Notes: generated from the letters alone by a model not told the origin. 64,000 nt of DNA from Mangrovicella endophytica (GCF_002893625.1 NZ_PKMZ01000007.1:62001-126000); one strand, 5' to 3'. Shown: positions 34,687 to 43,523, counted from the first letter of the stretch. Program-made: numbers and translations.

Positions 34687-35393
34687 GCCTGCTCGAGGTG
34701 AAGGGTTTCCACGCCCATTACGGCAAGAGCCATATCCTCCACGGCATCGACATGGAGGTGCCCGAGGCTGCCATCGTGTCGCTGCTCGGCCGCAACGGAT
34801 CGGGCCGCTCGACGCTGCTGAAGGCGATGATGGGGCTGGTGCCGCCCACCGCCGGCACGGTGACGCTGGATGGGTGGCAGCTCTGCGGCCGGCGGCCTTT
34901 CGACATCTGCCGCAAAGGCATCGGCTACGTCCCCGAAGAACGGCTGATCTTCCCCAATCTCACGGTCGAGGAGAACCTCGCCATGGGAGTGCAGAAGGGT
35001 GCGCCGGGGGCGCATCGCTGGTCGGTCGCGGAGATGTACGACTATTTCCCCCGCCTGAAGGAGCGGCGCGCCATTCGCGCCGGCTATCTCTCGGGCGGCG
35101 AGCAGCAGATGCTGACGATCTGCCGCTCCCTCCTCGGCAACCCGCGTGTGCTCCTGATCGACGAGCCGACCGAGGGCCTCGCGCCGAAGATCGTCGAGGT
35201 CGTCATGGAGGTGATCCTCGACATCGGCCGCAGGGGTGTCGCCGTGGTGCTGGTCGAGCAGAAGCTGACCATCGCCCTGAAAGTCGCCCGCGAAGTCATG
35301 GTCATGGGGCACGGCGAGCTGGTGTTCCGCGGCACGCCCGAGGACCTTGCGGAGAAGCCGGACATTCGGCGCCGCTGGCTCGAAGTCGCCTGA
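34683..35393 (+). CDS. Branched-chain-type ABC transporter, ATP-binding protein (LivF family), Walker A Lys to Arg
   Basis: 236 aa LivF-type ATPase. Signature LSGGEQQMLTICRSLL, Walker B VLLIDEPTEGLAP and VEQKLTIAL are intact. The Walker A motif reads GRNGSGRST: residue 42, the invariant phosphate-binding lysine, is arginine (codon CGC). The frame is otherwise clean, overlaps LivG by 4 nt (ATGA at 34683) and looks under selection, so it is not a decayed gene. It may have weak ATPase activity with LivG doing most hydrolysis, or arginine may be tolerated. An in-frame ATG at 34629 lies within LivG and is not used. Confidence 0.9.
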   Translation: MSLLEVKGFHAHYGKSHILHGIDMEVPEAAIVSLLGRNGSGRSTLLKAMMGLVPPTAGTVTLDGWQLCGRRPFDICRKGIGYVPEERLIFPNLTVEENLAMGVQKGAPGAHRWSVAEMYDYFPRLKERRAIRAGYLSGGEQQMLTICRSLLGNPRVLLIDEPTEGLAPKIVEVVMEVILDIGRRGVAVVLVEQKLTIALKVAREVMVMGHGELVFRGTPEDLAEKPDIRRRWLEVA

Positions 35394-35438
35394 GGGATGC
35401 AGGTCCGCCCAGGGCCGCTGACAGAAAAGAGAGACATC

Positions 35439-36227
35439 GTGACCTATCTGGACAGACTGCGGCCTCGAAAGGGCTTGAGAGTGCTCGTGACGGCGGGCGC
35501 ATCGGGGATCGGCGCCGCGATCGCGGCGGCATTTCTGGAGGCCGGCGCGAAACTCGCGATCTGTGACGTCGACGCGGCCGCCCTGGAGAGGTTCAAGGCC
35601 GAGCACCCGGATGCTCAATGCCTTGTCGCCGACGTGTCGGATCCAGAGGCGGTCGATCGCCTGTTCGACGGCGTGGAGCATGCGTTCGGCGGGCTGGACG
35701 TGCTGGTGAACAATGCCGGCATTGCCGGACCGACGGGACCGATCGAGACACTGTCGACGGACGATATCCGCCGCACGATCGAGATCGACCTCGTGGGCCA
35801 GCTGCTTGTCACGCGCCGGGCAGCCGCACTGCTCAAACGCAGCGATGACGCCGCGATCATCAACATCTCGTCGGTCGCCGGGCGCTTCGGCTATGCGATG
35901 CGCTCGCCCTATTCCGCCTCCAAATGGGGGATCGTCGGATTGACCGCGACCCTCGCAAAGGAAATGGGACCGGATGGGGTCCGCGTGAACGCGATCCTGC
36001 CCGGCGTCGTCCGGGGCGCGCGCATGGACAAGGTGATCAGCGCAAGGGCCGAAGCCTCGGGCCGGACGGTCGCCGCGGTGGAGGAAGACTACCTATCCAG
36101 CATCTCGCTTCGCCGGATGGTCGACCCCGACGACGTCGCGCTGACGGCCTTGTTCTTGAGCTCGCCCGCAGGCGCCAACATCTCGGGGCAGTCCATCGGC
36201 GTCTGCGGGAACGTCGAGTATCTCTGA
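35439..36227 (+). CDS. Short-chain dehydrogenase/reductase
   Basis: 262 aa classical SDR. Cofactor motif TAGASGIG (residues 18-25), NNAG (91-94), catalytic Ser near 144-145 in INISSVAG, and Tyr158-x3-Lys162 in YSASK. The GTG at 35439 follows a purine-rich AAAAGAGAGA; an ATG at 35397 is also in frame and would add 14 residues. It is last in the Liv-type operon, 45 nt after livF, so it probably oxidises the imported compound or an early intermediate. C-terminus NISGQSIGVCGNVEYL is unusual only in detail. Confidence 0.87.
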   Translation: MTYLDRLRPRKGLRVLVTAGASGIGAAIAAAFLEAGAKLAICDVDAAALERFKAEHPDAQCLVADVSDPEAVDRLFDGVEHAFGGLDVLVNNAGIAGPTGPIETLSTDDIRRTIEIDLVGQLLVTRRAAALLKRSDDAAIINISSVAGRFGYAMRSPYSASKWGIVGLTATLAKEMGPDGVRVNAILPGVVRGARMDKVISARAEASGRTVAAVEEDYLSSISLRRMVDPDDVALTALFLSSPAGANISGQSIGVCGNVEYL

Positions 36228-36252
36228 GGGCCGCAGGCCGGCGGGGCGGTTT

Positions 36253-36280
36253 CTTCGCCAGCCCGGTGGCGCTGGCGAAG
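36253..36280 (+). terminator. Hairpin after the SDR gene
   Basis: A perfect 10-bp stem, CTTCGCCAGC (36253-36262) with GCTGGCGAAG (36271-36280), begins 25 nt after the SDR stop and immediately precedes the IS3 relic. Probably the operon terminator, though without a T-run. Confidence 0.5.
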
Positions 36281-36281
36281 C

Positions 36282-36600
36282 GCGGCGCCAAGACCGCGTT
36301 CATGAAACCGGGGTCGCCCCGGGAGAATGGCTCGTGCGGGAGCTTCAACTCCAAGCTCCCGGACGAGCTCCCGAACGGCAAGATTTTCGCCAGCCTTGGA
36401 GAGTTGCGGATCGTTATCGAGAGCTGGCGGCAGCACCACGCCACAAGCGACCCCGTTCATCGCTCGGCTATCGCCCGCCTGCTCCAGCCGCAGTGCCGTG
36501 GCTGGCTGCGCCACCCCAGCCCGCTTCTCCGACCACCTCGAACGTCGCCAGCGAGCCTACTCTGCATTGTATTCAAAGTGAGCCCAAACGGCACAGGCCC
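36282..36600 (+). pseudogene. Relic of an IS3-family transposase (orfB C-terminus)
   Basis: Conceptual translation from about 36282 gives GAKTAFMKPGSPRENGSCGSFNSKLPDELPNGKIFASL followed by ELRIVIESWRQHH, the end of the IS3-family integrase domain (intact copies read SPWENGYCESFNSKLRDELL). After about 36440 the match continues in another frame as RSSLGYRPPAPAAVPWLA and then QPASPTTSNVASEPTLH, so there is at least one frameshift. The Glu of the DDE triad would be in the ENGYCE-like segment, which here reads ENGSCG, so even that residue is lost. Only the 3' part of the element remains; no inverted ends were found. An old insertion scar at the module boundary. Confidence 0.75.
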
Positions 36601-36612
36601 CATGCGGCGATG

Positions 36613-36628
36613 TGTTGGAAATTCAACA
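36613..36628. promoter_or_regulatory. Candidate RpiR-family operator upstream of the RpiR gene
   Basis: TGTTG (36613-36617) and CAACA (36624-36628) are perfect arms around GAAATT, 22 bp before the RpiR start. Palindromes of this size and AT-rich centre are common for RpiR/MurR autoregulation. Binding is inferred. Confidence 0.4.
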
Positions 36629-36650
36629 TAAGGCCTGTATGCTCCATTAG

Positions 36651-37592
36651 ATGAAGAGGCCGCTTCACACTGTTGACACGTCGCTTCGGGGCGAACTGCC
36701 CCCGCTTCGTGACGTTCTGACGACGTCGAGTCTACGCTTCACGCCATCCGAGGAGAAGGTCGTGCAGGCCATGCTTGCCGACTATCCGGTTGCCGGGCTC
36801 GGAACGGCGACGAGCCTTGCGCGCCGGGCCGGCGTCAGCGATCCGACGGTCGTTCGCTTTGTGGCCAAGCTCGGTTTTGACGGCTTTTCGGCCTTTCAGG
36901 CGCGGCTGCTCGCGGAGGTGGAGGCGCGGCTCCAGTCGCCGCTTCTGATGATGGAGGCCAAGCGCGCCGCGCTCGCTGGCGAGAGCGGCGTCACGCAATA
37001 TCTGCGTTCGGTCGCCGCGGCACTGGAGCGGACGGAGAGCCTCGTGCCGATCCAGCTCTACGACCGCGCCTGCCGCCTGCTATTCGAGGCTAAGGGCGAC
37101 GTGCTCGTGCTCGGCGGGCGCTTCAGTCGCAACGTCGCGGGGATGCTCGCGAGCTATCTCGTCCAGCTTCGCCCGCGCGTCGCCGATCTCGGACCCCTGA
37201 CGGGCGACGAGTTCGACCGGCTGATCGATCTCGGCCGGCGCGACCTCCTGATCGTCTTCGACTATCGCCGCTACCAGTCGGACGTCGTCGCCTTCGCGCG
37301 GCAGGCCGCCGGGCGCGGCGTGCCGGTGGTGCTCTTCACCGATCCCTGGCGCTCGCCGATCGCCGAGGTGGCCGATGTGACGCTCGTCGCGGAAGGGGAG
37401 GCCGGTTCGCCCTTCGATACGCTTGCCCCCGCTGTCGCCCAGATGGAGGCGTTCGTCGCCCAGGCGCTCGGCCACACCGAGGGGCGGGAGCGGCGGCGCA
37501 TGGAGGCGCTGGAGCGCGTGCGCAGCGCCAACGGCGTGACGATCGGTGCCGGACCGCAGAACGAGAGAACCGAGAGGGACAATGGCGTATGA
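36651..37592 (+). CDS. MurR/RpiR-family regulator
   Basis: 313 aa. N-terminal HTH_6 domain at about residues 20-95 (LRFTPSEEKVVQAMLADYPVAGLGTATSLARRAGVSDPTVVRFVAKLGFDGFSAFQARLL) and a SIS domain at about 125-265 (LLFEAKGDVLVLGGRFSRNVAGMLASYLVQL). SIS domains here usually sense a phosphosugar or another small metabolite. Its end overlaps the isochorismatase-like gene by 11 nt, so it is co-transcribed with the catabolic genes and probably represses them until the inducer appears. Confidence 0.9.
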   Translation: MKRPLHTVDTSLRGELPPLRDVLTTSSLRFTPSEEKVVQAMLADYPVAGLGTATSLARRAGVSDPTVVRFVAKLGFDGFSAFQARLLAEVEARLQSPLLMMEAKRAALAGESGVTQYLRSVAAALERTESLVPIQLYDRACRLLFEAKGDVLVLGGRFSRNVAGMLASYLVQLRPRVADLGPLTGDEFDRLIDLGRRDLLIVFDYRRYQSDVVAFARQAAGRGVPVVLFTDPWRSPIAEVADVTLVAEGEAGSPFDTLAPAVAQMEAFVAQALGHTEGRERRRMEALERVRSANGVTIGAGPQNERTERDNGV

Positions 37593-38235
37593 GGACATGC
37601 GGCGCGATGCGCCGTTCGAGAAGGGCGCGACTGCGCTGCTTCTTGTCGACATGCAGCGCGTGTGGCTGGAGCCGGGACTGGATCCCGATCATGCCGACTG
37701 GGAACCGGACCACTATTTCTACCGCGAAACGCGCGAGCGTGCGGTGCCGAATGCGCAGCGCCTTTTGGAAGCCGCCCGCGCCTCCGGCGTCGAAGTGCTG
37801 CACACGATCATCCGCAGCCTGACGACGGACGGGCGCGACCGCTCGCTCGACCACAAGATGACGCCGATCCATCTTGGACCCGACGCCCCGGAGGCGCTGC
37901 CGGTCGAGGCGCTTGCGCCTGTCGGCGACGAGATACTGCTGCCGAAGACTTCGTCCGGCGTCTTCAACTCGACCAATCTCGACTATCTCCTCAAGAACCT
38001 CGGCATCCGTCATCTCGTGATCGCGGGCATCTTGACCGACCAGTGCGTCGACATGGCGGTGCGCGACGGGGCGGACCGCGGCTACCGCGTCACCTGCGTT
38101 GCGGATGCCTGCGCCGCGCCGACGCCGGAGCGCCACGCCAACGCATTGCGCGCCTTCGGCGGCTATTGCTGGTTGGCCAGCACCGAGGAGGTGGAAGGGC
38201 GCTTTCGCGGTCTGGCGAGGGACGCCGCCGCATGA
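37582..38235 (+). CDS. Isochorismatase-family cysteine hydrolase
   Basis: 217 aa. The catalytic triad of the family is visible: Asp in ALLLVDMQRVWLEPG, Lys in LPKTSSGVFNSTNLDYLL and Cys in GILTDQCVDMAVRDGADRGY. Relatives hydrolyse C-N amide bonds (N-carbamoylsarcosine, ureidoacrylate, nicotinamide, biuret), which fits the amide-centred enzymes that follow. ATG 37582 follows GAGAGGG and overlaps the regulator gene; its stop overlaps the ligase start by 4 nt. Substrate not deducible. Confidence 0.88.
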   Translation: MAYEDMRRDAPFEKGATALLLVDMQRVWLEPGLDPDHADWEPDHYFYRETRERAVPNAQRLLEAARASGVEVLHTIIRSLTTDGRDRSLDHKMTPIHLGPDAPEALPVEALAPVGDEILLPKTSSGVFNSTNLDYLLKNLGIRHLVIAGILTDQCVDMAVRDGADRGYRVTCVADACAAPTPERHANALRAFGGYCWLASTEEVEGRFRGLARDAAA

Positions 38236-39545
38236 GCGACGTACCGAGCCTTCCGACCCTCGTCACCACGGATCTCGCCGCCATCACGCGCGGCCGTCCG
38301 ATCCCCGAAGCGCGGCTCGCGCCCGGCGGTACCGGTATCGGCTGGGTGCCGGCAAATCTCTGCCTGACCGCCTTCAACACGATCGCCGACCCCAATCCTT
38401 TCGGCTCGGTCGGCGACCTGCGGATCCTGCCGGATCCCGCCGCCCGCTATGCGACCGACAGAACCGGGAGCGCGACGCGCTTCGACCTCGTGATGGGCGA
38501 CATCGTCACCCTCGACGGCACGCCCTGGGACTGCTGCCCGCGGCACTTCCTGCGCGAGGCGCTGGCGATGCTGAAGGCCGAGACAGGGCTGTCGCTGCTG
38601 GCCGCGTTCGAGCACGAGTTCCTGCTGACGGGTATCGGGGCCGCCGGCCACGCCTTCTCCTTCGAGGCGCTGCGCCAGGCCGATCCCTTCGTGCCGCGCC
38701 TGCTCGCAGGTCTGGAGGAAGCGGGCGCCGAGCCCGAACTCGCCTTCGCCGAATATGGTGCCAACCAGTTCGAGGCGACGCTCGCCCCGGCGGACGGGCT
38801 CGTGGCGGCGGATCGGGCGGTGGTGCTGCGCGAAATGGTGCGCGAACTCGCCCAGAGCTTCGGCTGGCGCGCGAGCTTCACGCCGAAGCCCGCGCTCGAC
38901 GGCGTCGGCAACGGCGTCCATATCCATATGAGCCTCGTCGGCGCGGACGGTGCGCCCGCCACCTTCGACCCGGCCCGGCCCGGCCGGCTGTCGGCGAAGG
39001 CGGGCGCGTTCTTCGCGGGCGTTCTCGCCCACATGCCGGCGCTCACCGCCATCACTGCGCCGGCCGAGCTCTCCTACTACCGCCTGAAGCCCCACAACTG
39101 GAGCGCCTCCTACACCTGGCTCGGCGACCGCGATCGTGAGGCGACCCTGCGCATCTGCCCGACCGTGGCGATCGGCGGGCGCGATCCGGCTCGCCAGTTC
39201 AATGTCGAGTACCGGGCGGCCGATGCGCTCGCCAACCCTTATCTCGCACTCGGCGTGCTGGTGCGCGCGGGGCTGGAGGGGTTGCGGGCGGAGCTGCCGG
39301 CGCCGCCAGTCGTGTCCGGCGATCCGGGCACCATGAGCGAGGCCGAGCGGGCGGAGAAGGGCCTCTTTCGCCTGCCGGAAAGCTGTGAGGCGGCGCTCGA
39401 CGCGCTCGAGGCCGACGCGACGGCGCGGCGCTGGTTCTCGCCGGATCTCCTTTCAAGCTTCCTAGCCGTGCGCCGGGCCGAGCGGGCCCACATCGCCGGA
39501 TTCGATGCCGCTGCGGTCTGCGAAACCTACCGGATGCTCTATTGA
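38232..39545 (+). CDS. Glutamine-synthetase-like ligase (GlnA homologue of catabolic type)
   Basis: 437 aa, GS fold. Metal and substrate residues are retained: Glu127-x-Glu129 in AFEHEFLL, Glu174 and Glu181 in AEYGANQFEATLAP, His230-x-His232 in GNGVHIHMSL and FNVEYRAADALANPYLALG near the end. The usual NSYKRL..P loop is replaced by LSYYRLKPHNWSASYTWLGDRDREATLRICP, so it is not housekeeping GlnA. Such homologues typically form gamma-glutamyl amides from amines (PuuA-like). With a deformylase-like and a deacylase gene downstream, an N-acylated amino-acid pathway is plausible. Confidence 0.85.
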   Translation: MSDVPSLPTLVTTDLAAITRGRPIPEARLAPGGTGIGWVPANLCLTAFNTIADPNPFGSVGDLRILPDPAARYATDRTGSATRFDLVMGDIVTLDGTPWDCCPRHFLREALAMLKAETGLSLLAAFEHEFLLTGIGAAGHAFSFEALRQADPFVPRLLAGLEEAGAEPELAFAEYGANQFEATLAPADGLVAADRAVVLREMVRELAQSFGWRASFTPKPALDGVGNGVHIHMSLVGADGAPATFDPARPGRLSAKAGAFFAGVLAHMPALTAITAPAELSYYRLKPHNWSASYTWLGDRDREATLRICPTVAIGGRDPARQFNVEYRAADALANPYLALGVLVRAGLEGLRAELPAPPVVSGDPGTMSEAERAEKGLFRLPESCEAALDALEADATARRWFSPDLLSSFLAVRRAERAHIAGFDAAAVCETYRMLY

Positions 39546-40315
39546 TGGACGATGGCCCGATCTCCCCGGTGGAGGTGCTGAATGAGAACGGGGCGTGCGA
39601 CGTCGTGCTCGTCTGCGAGCATGCCGGCAACCGACTGCCGCCTCGCTACGGCTCGCTTGGCCTCCCGGCGGCGGACCTCTCGCGCCACATTGCGTACGAC
39701 ATCGGCGCCGGCGCGCTGACGCGTGCCCTGTCGCGCCGGCTGAACGCGCCGGCCTTCTTCGGCACGCTGTCGCGCCTCCTGGTCGACCTCAACCGGCCCT
39801 TCGGCGTGCCCTCCTCGATGCCGCTCCTGTCGGAGGCGACGGAGGTTCCCGGCAACCGGGACCTTGCGCCAGAGGAGCGCGAGCGGCGTCGCCGGCTCGT
39901 CTTCGAGCCCTTCCATGAACGGCTCGCCCGCTTCCTCGACGCCCGCGACGCCGCCGGTCGCAAGACGCGCCTCGTGGCAATCCACTCCTTCACGCCCGTC
40001 TTCCTCGGCAAGACGCGACCCTGGCATGCGGGTGTCCTGTTCGAGCCGCCGGAGACCTTCGGCCGCGCCGTACTGACGGCCTTGCGCTCGGAGCCCGGCC
40101 TCATCGTCGGGGAGAACGAGCCCTACCGGATCGACCGGACGGAGGACTACGCCATCCCCGTGCATGGCACCGACAGAGGCTATCCCGCCGTGCTGATCGA
40201 GGTGCGCAACGACCTTCTCGCCTCGTCCGGCGAGATCGAGCGATGGGCTCACCGGCTTGCCCCCGCCGTAACCCTTCCCCTGCCGAACGATGAGGTTCTC
40301 CATGTCCGCGCCTGA
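39545..40315 (+). CDS. N-formylglutamate amidohydrolase-family protein
   Basis: 256 aa FGase-like protein. Family landmarks: VVLVCEHAGNRLPPRYGSLGLP (first metal ligands, His of CEH), HIAYDIGAGALTRALSRRLNAPAFFGTLSRLLVDLNRP, and LVAIHSFTPVF. FGase hydrolyses N-formylglutamate to glutamate and formate in one histidine-degradation route; no hut genes occur here, so an analogous N-formyl or N-acyl acid is more likely. ATG 39545 directly follows the ligase (stop and start share a base); a TTG at 39542 is possible. The last 14 nt overlap the M20 gene. Confidence 0.87.
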   Translation: MDDGPISPVEVLNENGACDVVLVCEHAGNRLPPRYGSLGLPAADLSRHIAYDIGAGALTRALSRRLNAPAFFGTLSRLLVDLNRPFGVPSSMPLLSEATEVPGNRDLAPEERERRRRLVFEPFHERLARFLDARDAAGRKTRLVAIHSFTPVFLGKTRPWHAGVLFEPPETFGRAVLTALRSEPGLIVGENEPYRIDRTEDYAIPVHGTDRGYPAVLIEVRNDLLASSGEIERWAHRLAPAVTLPLPNDEVLHVRA

Positions 40316-41627
40316 GGTTTCGCCCGACGTCCTTGCCTCCGTCATCGCCGAGATCGACCGCGAGCCGGATTTCGTTACCGGCCTGACCGCCGATCTCGTG
40401 CGCATCCCAACGGTGAATCCGAAGTTTCAGGCTGATCCGTCGATCAACCGGGAGGCGGAGCTGCAGGCCCATCTCGCGGGCATCCTGGACGCCGAAGGCT
40501 TTGCCACCCTCCGGCCCGAAGCGCTGCCCGGCCGGCCGAACCTCATCGCCAACCGGCAGGGGTCCGAGGCGCGCAGCCTGATCCTCTGCGGCCATGTCGA
40601 CGTCGTGCCGGTGGGCGAGCGCAAGCGCTGGACGGTTGATCCCTTTGGCGGAGAGATCCGGGACGGGCGGCTCTACGGCCGCGGCTCGATCGACATGAAG
40701 GGCGGCCTCGCCGCCTGCGTCGCCGCCGCCCGCGCAATCCGCAAGGCCGGCGTCACACTGGACGGCCGCCTCTCGATCCATGCCGTGGTGGACGAAGAGG
40801 CCGGCGGTTTCGGCGCCATGGCGGCAGTACGCGACGGGCATCTCGCGAAGGCCGTGCTCGTCGCCGAGCCGACCTGGGGCGATGTCCTGCCGGCCGAGGG
40901 CGGGCTCGAATGGGCACGGGTCACGATCCGCGGTCGCGCGGCCCATTCCGCCTGGCGCTACAACGAGATCTATCCGCAGACGGCGAGCCCGGACCGGCTG
41001 GAGCCCGGCACCAATGCGATCGAACTCGCCGCCCGCTTCATCGAGGCGTTGCGCCATTACGAGTCCGGCCGCACCCGCGCGCGCTCCCATCCGCTGCTGC
41101 CGCCCGGCATGAACACGATCAATGTCGGCGTGATGCGGGCGGGTGCCGGCCTCGGCGAAGACGGGCTGCCGCTGGTGATGACCAATCCCGCGATCATCCC
41201 CGACCTCGCCGTGCTCGACCTCGACATGAAGTTCCTGCCCGACGAGACGTCGGCCGACTACCGGCGCGACTTCGAGGCCTTCGTGCACCATTTTGCCGAA
41301 ACCGACGCCTGGCTGCGGGCGCATCCGCCAACGGTGGAGTGGGAGCTGGGCGGACTGCACTTCCCGCCGCTCGACACCGCGTCGGACCATCCGCTCGTCG
41401 CCTCACTGGTCAAGCGCAAGTCGGCTTTCGGCAAGGCGCCTGGCATTCGCGGCTTCGTCGCCGTCTGCGACGCCGCGCATTATGCCGGGGCGGGCGTCGA
41501 CGGCGTCATCTTCGGGCCCTCCGGCGACGGCTTCCACGGCGATGACGAATATGTCGACGTCGCGTCGCTGCGCGAGACGACCAAGGTGATCGCGGCGAGC
41601 GTCCTCGACTGGTGCGGCGTCAGGTAG
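40302..41627 (+). CDS. M20-family metallo-deacylase (ArgE/DapE type)
   Basis: 441 aa di-zinc peptidase/deacylase. LILCGHVDVVPVGERKRWTVDPFGGEIRDGRLYGRGSIDMKGGLAACV holds the first His and bridging Asp; VVDEEAGGFGAM holds the Glu pair; the dimerisation domain follows (VTIRGRAAHSAW) and the last ligand His is in CDAAHYAGAGVDGVIFGPSGDGFHGDDEYV. Such enzymes remove acetyl, formyl, succinyl or carbamoyl groups from amino acids. GAGG at 40292-40295 supports ATG 40302. Its 3' end overlaps the convergent permease gene by 8 bp, with no terminator between. Confidence 0.88.
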   Translation: MSAPEVSPDVLASVIAEIDREPDFVTGLTADLVRIPTVNPKFQADPSINREAELQAHLAGILDAEGFATLRPEALPGRPNLIANRQGSEARSLILCGHVDVVPVGERKRWTVDPFGGEIRDGRLYGRGSIDMKGGLAACVAAARAIRKAGVTLDGRLSIHAVVDEEAGGFGAMAAVRDGHLAKAVLVAEPTWGDVLPAEGGLEWARVTIRGRAAHSAWRYNEIYPQTASPDRLEPGTNAIELAARFIEALRHYESGRTRARSHPLLPPGMNTINVGVMRAGAGLGEDGLPLVMTNPAIIPDLAVLDLDMKFLPDETSADYRRDFEAFVHHFAETDAWLRAHPPTVEWELGGLHFPPLDTASDHPLVASLVKRKSAFGKAPGIRGFVAVCDAAHYAGAGVDGVIFGPSGDGFHGDDEYVDVASLRETTKVIAASVLDWCGVR

Positions 41628-42642
41628 AGCGGACGAGGCGGCCGGCGTGCCCGGCCGCCGCCTTGACGAGACCGGCAAGGCCCGCGGGATAGGCGAGCAT
41701 CACGCCGACGATGAGGACGGCGACGATCATCGGCCGCCAAGCGCCGAAATCCGCCATCGCTTCCGAGAACAGCGTCAGCAGGAACGAGGCGAGGATCGCG
41801 CCGTAGATCGTGCCGGTGCCGCCGAGGAGCACCATCGACAGGATCACCGTCGACAGGCTCATTCCGAAGACGTCGATGGAGGCATTGCGCTGATAGGCGG
41901 CGTAGAAGGCGCCGGCGGCGCCAGTGAAGAAGGCGCTCGAGGCCATGGTAAAAAGGCGCAGCCGCGCAACGGAAAGACCCCGGGCGACGGCATAGTCCTC
42001 GTTGTCGCGCAGAGCCACGATCGCGGCGCCGAGGCGCGAGCGCACGATGATGCGCAGCGCCGCCGTCGACAGGGCGAGCAGGCCAAGCGCCAGGTAGAAG
42101 TAGGCGAACTTGTTGTCGCGGATCATGCTGTGATCGCCCAGCGTCAGCCCGGGAATGCGCACGATCCCTTGTGTGCCGCCGGTCAGCTCCGACTGGCTGA
42201 GGATCACCTGCATCACGAGCTGGGCGAAGCCGAAGGTGACGAGGATGATGAAAATCCCCTTGAGCCTCAGGATCGGCACCGTCACGAGCACGGCCGCGGC
42301 GGTGGCAATGAAGCCCGACAGGACCAACGCCGTCCAGGGCTCGATCCCGACGAGCTTGGTCAGGAGTGCATAGGCGTAGACGCCGATGCCGAAGAGGGCG
42401 AGATGGGCGAAGTTGAAGATGCCACCATAGCCCAGACTGAGATCCCAGTTCGAGGCGATCACCGCATACAGGAAGGCCATGATCAGGACGTGCCGCCCGT
42501 AGGAGCCGCCGACGAGAAGCGGCAGACACGCCAGGAAGGCGAAGCCGGCGGCAAAGGCGATCGCCTCGACGGTGGCCGGCATCCGGCCGGGCGTTCGCGG
42601 CGGCGAACCGACCTGCGCGGCGCGGGTGGCGAGCGCGCTCAT
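41620..42642 (-). CDS. Branched-chain-type ABC transporter, permease (LivM family), second system
   Basis: 340 aa, normal LivM length. NWDLSLGYGGIFNFAHLALFGIGVYAYALL, IVALRDNEDYAVARGLSVARLRLFTMASSAFFTGAAGAFYAAYQ and LLGGTGTIYGAILASFLLTLF are family landmarks. It is the last gene of a leftward operon (binding protein, LivG, LivF, LivH, LivM), a different order from the operon at 30372-35393, so the two importers are not a recent duplication. Overlaps LivH by 4 nt. Confidence 0.92.
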   Translation of the reverse strand: MSALATRAAQVGSPPRTPGRMPATVEAIAFAAGFAFLACLPLLVGGSYGRHVLIMAFLYAVIASNWDLSLGYGGIFNFAHLALFGIGVYAYALLTKLVGIEPWTALVLSGFIATAAAVLVTVPILRLKGIFIILVTFGFAQLVMQVILSQSELTGGTQGIVRIPGLTLGDHSMIRDNKFAYFYLALGLLALSTAALRIIVRSRLGAAIVALRDNEDYAVARGLSVARLRLFTMASSAFFTGAAGAFYAAYQRNASIDVFGMSLSTVILSMVLLGGTGTIYGAILASFLLTLFSEAMADFGAWRPMIVAVLIVGVMLAYPAGLAGLVKAAAGHAGRLVRST

Positions 42643-43514
42643 GCGAGCTTGCCCATGCGCGGGGCGAAGAGGCCTTCCGGGCGCACCATCAGCGTCGAAA
42701 TCAGGACGGCGAAGAGGATCGCCGGCGTCCAGTAGAGACCGAAGGCGTAGTTGGAGAAGGCCTCGAGGAAGCCGATCAGATAGGCCGCGAAGATCGGTCC
42801 GGAAATCGACGAGATACCGCCGAAGACGACGACGATCAGCGCCTTCAGGAGCGGGTCGCCTCCCATGGCTGGGGACATGAAGCGGTAGCCCCCGATGAAG
42901 ATGCCGGCCAGTCCGGCAAGGCTTGCCGACAGCGCGAAGGCGAGGCCGTAGAGCGCGGCGACGTTGAGACCGACGAGTTGCGCCGAATCTTCGTTCTGCG
43001 CGACGGCGCGCAGCGCCAGCCCGAGGCGCGTGCGGGTCAGGAACAGCCAGAGCGCCAGAAGCACGACGGGCGTTGCGAGTATTATCGCGAGCTGATGCAG
43101 CGACACGCCGATCGGGCCGATCGTCATGCTGCCCTCGACCAGCGGCGGTAGCTGCTTGGAGCGCGGCCCGAAGGCCTGGAGCACGCCGTTCTCGACGAGA
43201 GAGCCGGCGGCGAGGGTCGTGATCACGACCGCGAGCACGAGGTTGGGGCGCCCGATCAGCGGGCGCACGACGCCCGCCTGCAGCAGCCAGCCAGCGCCGC
43301 CCATCAGCAGGATCGCGGCGGGCAGCGCAAGGGCGAGCGGCAGGCCGGCCGCCGTCAGCGTCCAGGCGAGATAGGCCCCCAGCATCATCAAGGCGCCATG
43401 CGCGAAGTTGAACACCCCGATCGTCGTCCAGACCAGGGCGAGCCCGACACCCATCATGGCATAGAGCGAGCCCTGGAAGAGCCCGCCGAACACGATCTCC
43501 GCAAGCGGCTGCAT
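42639..43514 (-). CDS. Branched-chain-type ABC transporter, permease (LivH family), second system
   Basis: 291 aa with about eight helices. GLFQGSLYAMMGVGLALVWTTIGVFNFAHGALMMLGAYLAW opens the protein; RAVAQNEDSAQLVGLNVAALYGLAFALSASLAGLAGIFIGG is the coupling helix region; VVFGGISSISGPIFAAYLIGFLEAF closes it. Pairs with the LivM subunit to import a substrate for the adjacent, convergent amide-processing genes, or for an unlinked pathway. Confidence 0.92.
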   Translation of the reverse strand: MQPLAEIVFGGLFQGSLYAMMGVGLALVWTTIGVFNFAHGALMMLGAYLAWTLTAAGLPLALALPAAILLMGGAGWLLQAGVVRPLIGRPNLVLAVVITTLAAGSLVENGVLQAFGPRSKQLPPLVEGSMTIGPIGVSLHQLAIILATPVVLLALWLFLTRTRLGLALRAVAQNEDSAQLVGLNVAALYGLAFALSASLAGLAGIFIGGYRFMSPAMGGDPLLKALIVVVFGGISSISGPIFAAYLIGFLEAFSNYAFGLYWTPAILFAVLISTLMVRPEGLFAPRMGKLA

Positions 43515-43523
43515 GGTCCCTCC

